Source: DSOI01 sp041394885
Lineage (GTDB): Bacteria > Acidobacteriota > Terriglobia > Bryobacterales > Bryobacteraceae
NCBI GenBank assembly: GCA_041394885.1
Contig: JAWKHI010000074.1
Span: 1-16,397 of the forward strand
Length of the DNA: 16,397 nucleotides
Reading direction: 5' to 3'
Shown: piece after piece, positions 14,300 through 16,397 of the stretch
Layout of the letters: each line of letters opens with the position of its first letter
How positions within the stretch are numbered: position 1 is the first letter of the stretch
The notes under the pieces: generated by a model
Told to the model about the DNA's origin: nothing
The model's input: only the letters and a program-made list of their open reading frames with translations
Databases searched by the model: none
Made by a program: the position numbers and the translations under genes

Positions 14300-15283
14300 A
14301 TGAGACCTCACCATACACTCCTCGTAACCCTTTGTCTTTTCGCCACGAGTGTGAATTTACAAGGCCAAGCCCAGCGCGAACCGGTGACCGCCGAGACGGT
14401 GGCGCGATGGATGAAAGAACTTTCCAACTGGGGCCGATGGGGGGCCAACGACGAATTGGGCGCGATCAATCTGATCACGCCGGCCAAGCGGAAGGCGGCG
14501 GCGGCGCTGGTGCGCGAGGGCGTGCCGGTGTCGATGGCGCACGATGCGATCAAGGAGAAAGGTCCGGACAACCCGTCGCCGTTTTCGCACGAGATGACCG
14601 CCACCGGCCAGGGAACGGGGCAGTTCGCGGTAGACAGGTTGGGGGTGAGCTACCACGGATGGGCGCACAGCCACATGGACGCGCTGTGCCACATGTTCTG
14701 GGAGGGGAAGCTCTACAACGGCTACTCGCGGGAAGTGGTGACGGCCGAGGGCGCTGGGAAACTGGGAATCACGAACCTAAAGAACGGCATCTTCACGCGA
14801 GCGGTGCTGATGGACATCCCGAGGCTGAAGGGGGCGGAGTGGCTGGAGCCTGGGACGCCGATTTATCCGGAGGATCTGGAGGCATGGGAGAAAAAGGCCG
14901 GAGTGAAGGTGGGGTCCGGGGACATCGTGCTGATCTATACGGGCCGTTGGGCGCGGCGTGCGGCGAAGGGTCCGTGGGCGGTGATGAACAATGCGGCCGG
15001 GCTGAACGCGTCCTGCGCACGGTGGTTGAAGAGCCGCGACGCGGCGGTGCTCGGGTCCGACGGGGCGAGCGACGTGATGCCATCCGGTGTGGCGGGAGTG
15101 AATCAGCCGATCCACCAACTGACGCTGATCGCGATGGGGATGCCGATTTTCGACAATCTGGATCTGGAGGCGGTGGCGAAGGAAGCGGCGCAACGGAAGC
15201 GATGGGCGTTTTTGGTGACGGCGGCGCCGTTGGCGATTGGGGGCGGGACGGGGTCGCCGTTGAATCCGATCGCGATTTTTTGA
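14300..15283 (+). CDS. secreted cyclase-family protein (kynurenine formamidase-like metal hydrolase)
   Basis: Protein of 327 residues in the cyclase family (PF04199), which includes bacterial kynurenine formamidase KynB and other metal-dependent amide or ester hydrolases. Residues 1-22 form a signal peptide (HHTLLVTLCLFATSVNL, cleavage near QGQAQ), so it probably acts in the periplasm, unlike cytoplasmic KynB. The metal-binding motif is HSHMDALCH at residues 123-131 (H125, D127 and H131 match HxDxxxH); the usual GTH threonine is replaced by serine. WGANDELGAINLIT (47-60), GDIVLIYTGRWA and GSDGASD are typical of the longer, exported-type members. The ATG at 14300 starts the signal peptide; the open frame upstream to 14027 is antisense to rimP. 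Substrate is unknown. PhyH follows after 28 nt. Confidence 0.87.
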   Translation: MRPHHTLLVTLCLFATSVNLQGQAQREPVTAETVARWMKELSNWGRWGANDELGAINLITPAKRKAAAALVREGVPVSMAHDAIKEKGPDNPSPFSHEMTATGQGTGQFAVDRLGVSYHGWAHSHMDALCHMFWEGKLYNGYSREVVTAEGAGKLGITNLKNGIFTRAVLMDIPRLKGAEWLEPGTPIYPEDLEAWEKKAGVKVGSGDIVLIYTGRWARRAAKGPWAVMNNAAGLNASCARWLKSRDAAVLGSDGASDVMPSGVAGVNQPIHQLTLIAMGMPIFDNLDLEAVAKEAAQRKRWAFLVTAAPLAIGGGTGSPLNPIAIF

Positions 15284-15305
15284 CGGCTGGCGGCGATTTC
15301 GAGCG

Positions 15306-15311
15306 GATAAA
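15306..15311 (+). promoter_or_regulatory. possible -10 box before the PhyH-like gene
   Basis: GATAAA (4 of 6 to consensus) lies just before the first ATG and ends 9 nt before the second in-frame ATG at 15321. If real, it would give a nearly leaderless message starting at the second ATG. It is a weak match and may be chance. Confidence 0.2.
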
Positions 15312-16106
15312 ATGTCAGACATGGTAGAGCAAATTCAGGCGGAGTGGGCGCGCCAATTGGACGAGACCGGTTACGTCAAGATCGAGGGTTTCCTTTCTCC
15401 GGACCGGGTGGAGGGGCTGCGTGCGCGCGCGGCGGAGTTGTTCGAGAGCGAAGGGGACAGCGCGGGGGCCGAGTTCCGGCAGGAGCCGGGATCGCGGCGC
15501 CTTGCCAACTGCGTGGACAAAGGGCAGGCATTCGTGGATTGCATCGCGGATGAGACGGTGCTCGGTTGCGTGGAGCATGTGCTCGGCCCGCGATTCAAGT
15601 TGAGCAGCGTGAACATGCGCTCGGCGAATCCGCACAACGGCGTCTCACAGCCGCTGCATTGCGACACGGGCGAACTGCCGGATGCGCAAGGGAATACGGT
15701 GTGCAACACGGTGTGGCTGCTCGACGATTTCACGGTGGACAACGGGGCGCTACGGGTGGTGCCGGGATCGCACCTGTGGGGCAAGTTGCCGCAAGAAGCG
15801 CTGGAGGATCCAGCGGCGCGGCATCCGGACGAGGTCCTAGTGACGGGACGGGCGGGGGACCTGGTGGTGATGAATGCGCACCTGTGGCATGGGGGGACGG
15901 CGAACGAGACGGATCGCGAACGGCGGGCGCTGCATGTGTTTTATTGCCGGGCCGATCGAGCGCAACAGCAGTATCAAAAACGGCTGGTGCGCGAGGAGGT
16001 GCAAGCGGGACTGACGGACGCGCAGCGCAAGGTGCTGGCGCTCGACGATCCGTTGAACGATGAATTGTCGACGCGGGAGACGTCGCGGAGCGGGTTCTTG
16101 AAGTAG
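15312..16106 (+). CDS. phytanoyl-CoA dioxygenase (PhyH) family oxygenase
   Basis: Probable Fe(II)/2-oxoglutarate-dependent oxygenase of 264 residues. The iron ligands are H116 and D118 in LHCDTG and a distal histidine, H193, in HLWHGGTAN; an arginine at 204-205 (DRERRALHVFY) fits 2-oxoglutarate binding. NGALRVVPGSHLWG (144-157) is the typical strand and loop of the family, and the protein has full length and no signal peptide. The family hydroxylates diverse small molecules, so phytanoyl-CoA is not a safe substrate prediction. ATG 15312 and ATG 15321 are both possible starts; neither has a good ribosome-binding site. It lies 28 nt after the cyclase gene and ends 2 nt from the convergent fbp stop. 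Confidence 0.88.
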   Translation: MSDMVEQIQAEWARQLDETGYVKIEGFLSPDRVEGLRARAAELFESEGDSAGAEFRQEPGSRRLANCVDKGQAFVDCIADETVLGCVEHVLGPRFKLSSVNMRSANPHNGVSQPLHCDTGELPDAQGNTVCNTVWLLDDFTVDNGALRVVPGSHLWGKLPQEALEDPAARHPDEVLVTGRAGDLVVMNAHLWHGGTANETDRERRALHVFYCRADRAQQQYQKRLVREEVQAGLTDAQRKVLALDDPLNDELSTRETSRSGFLK

Positions 16107-16108
16107 TA

Positions 16109-16397
16109 CTAGGCTCCGGCCAGGAAGGCTTCGACTTCGCCGCGTCCGCCAACGACGAGAGGCGTGCGTTCGTGGATGTCGGCCGGATCGATATCGAGAA
16201 TTCGGCGCTGGCCATCGATGGCCATGCCCCCGGCCTGCTCGGCGAGGAAGGCAAGGGGGTTCGCCTCATAGAGCAGCCGTAGTTTGCCGCCGGGGTGGCT
16301 TGCGGTGGGCGGATAAAGAAAGACACCGCCCTTCAACAGGGTCCGATGGAAATCGGCGACTAGAGATCCTATATAGCGGGACCCATATCGTTTCGAG
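16109..16397 (-). CDS. fbp: fructose-1,6-bisphosphatase class I, C-terminal part
   Basis: The last 95 or so residues of a class I fructose-1,6-bisphosphatase, the gluconeogenic enzyme that hydrolyses fructose-1,6-bisphosphate to fructose-6-phosphate. The gene enters from the right edge, so its start is not in the window. The fragment reads RYIGSLVADFHRTLLKGG, FLYPP, then GKLRLLYEANPLAF, EQAGG and IHERTPLVVG. By comparison with the mammalian enzyme it includes the substrate-binding lysine (GKLR) and the metal-binding glutamate (LYE). The reading frame is open across the whole visible stretch, so the TTG at 16336 is not a start. It converges on the PhyH gene. Confidence 0.95.
   Translation of the reverse strand, partial: SKRYGSRYIGSLVADFHRTLLKGGVFLYPPTASHPGGKLRLLYEANPLAFLAEQAGGMAIDGQRRILDIDPADIHERTPLVVGGRGEVEAFLAGA

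Noticed and set aside
14182..14301. 40-residue N-terminal extension of RimP starting at ATG 14301
   Set aside because: It would include the TATAAT box and the terminator hairpin; the ATG at 14181 has a good ribosome-binding site and fits the family.
13792..15327. 511-codon plus-strand frame crossing rimP and the cyclase gene
   Set aside because: Runs antisense through rimP, then out of frame through the cyclase; Gly/Arg-rich product with no known fold.

Overview
The window is dense, GC-rich, single-copy bacterial chromosome with almost no intergenic space. The gene content and its arrangement suggest Acidobacteriota, most likely the Bryobacterales/Solibacter side: a rimP-nusA-infB-ylxP-rbfA translation operon, an IF-2 with a very long proline-rich linker, a DUF3052 protein, and a secreted cyclase-family protein beside a phytanoyl-CoA dioxygenase-like protein. 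That placement is inference from gene content and style; no rRNA is present to confirm it. I see no mobile element, CRISPR array, tRNA or phage gene, and no gene-free stretch longer than about 120 bases.

Layout. (1) 64-3870, plus strand: a cNMP-binding/CBS/DUF294 regulatory protein whose nucleotidyltransferase motif looks degenerate, a DEDDh 3'-5' exonuclease joined to it by an ATGA overlap, then an MFS transporter. (2) 3883-14181, minus strand: nine closely packed genes, read from high to low coordinate as rimP, nusA, infB, a receiver-like/DUF3052 fusion, ylxP (DUF503), rbfA, apbE, hemE, hemG. The largest gap is 55 nt and three junctions overlap, so this looks like one long operon running from transcription/translation factors into heme synthesis. 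(3) 14182-14299: the control region of that operon. It holds face-to-face -10 boxes for the two divergent transcripts and, inside the rimP leader, a compact hairpin followed by a run of T that looks like an intrinsic terminator and so a candidate attenuator. (4) 14300-16106, plus strand: an exported cyclase-family metal hydrolase and a PhyH-type Fe(II)/2-oxoglutarate oxygenase. (5) 16109-16397, minus strand: the C-terminal part of a class I fructose-1,6-bisphosphatase that runs off the right edge and converges on the PhyH gene with only 2 nt between stop codons.

How the genes work together: RimP and RbfA mature the 30S subunit, IF-2 starts translation, and NusA controls pausing and termination and, in E. 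coli, its own operon. HemE and HemG are two non-consecutive steps of heme synthesis; the steps between and after them are not encoded here. The least explained parts are the receiver-like/DUF3052 protein in the middle of the translation operon, the possible NusA-responsive leader, and the apparently inactive DUF294 protein coupled to an exonuclease.
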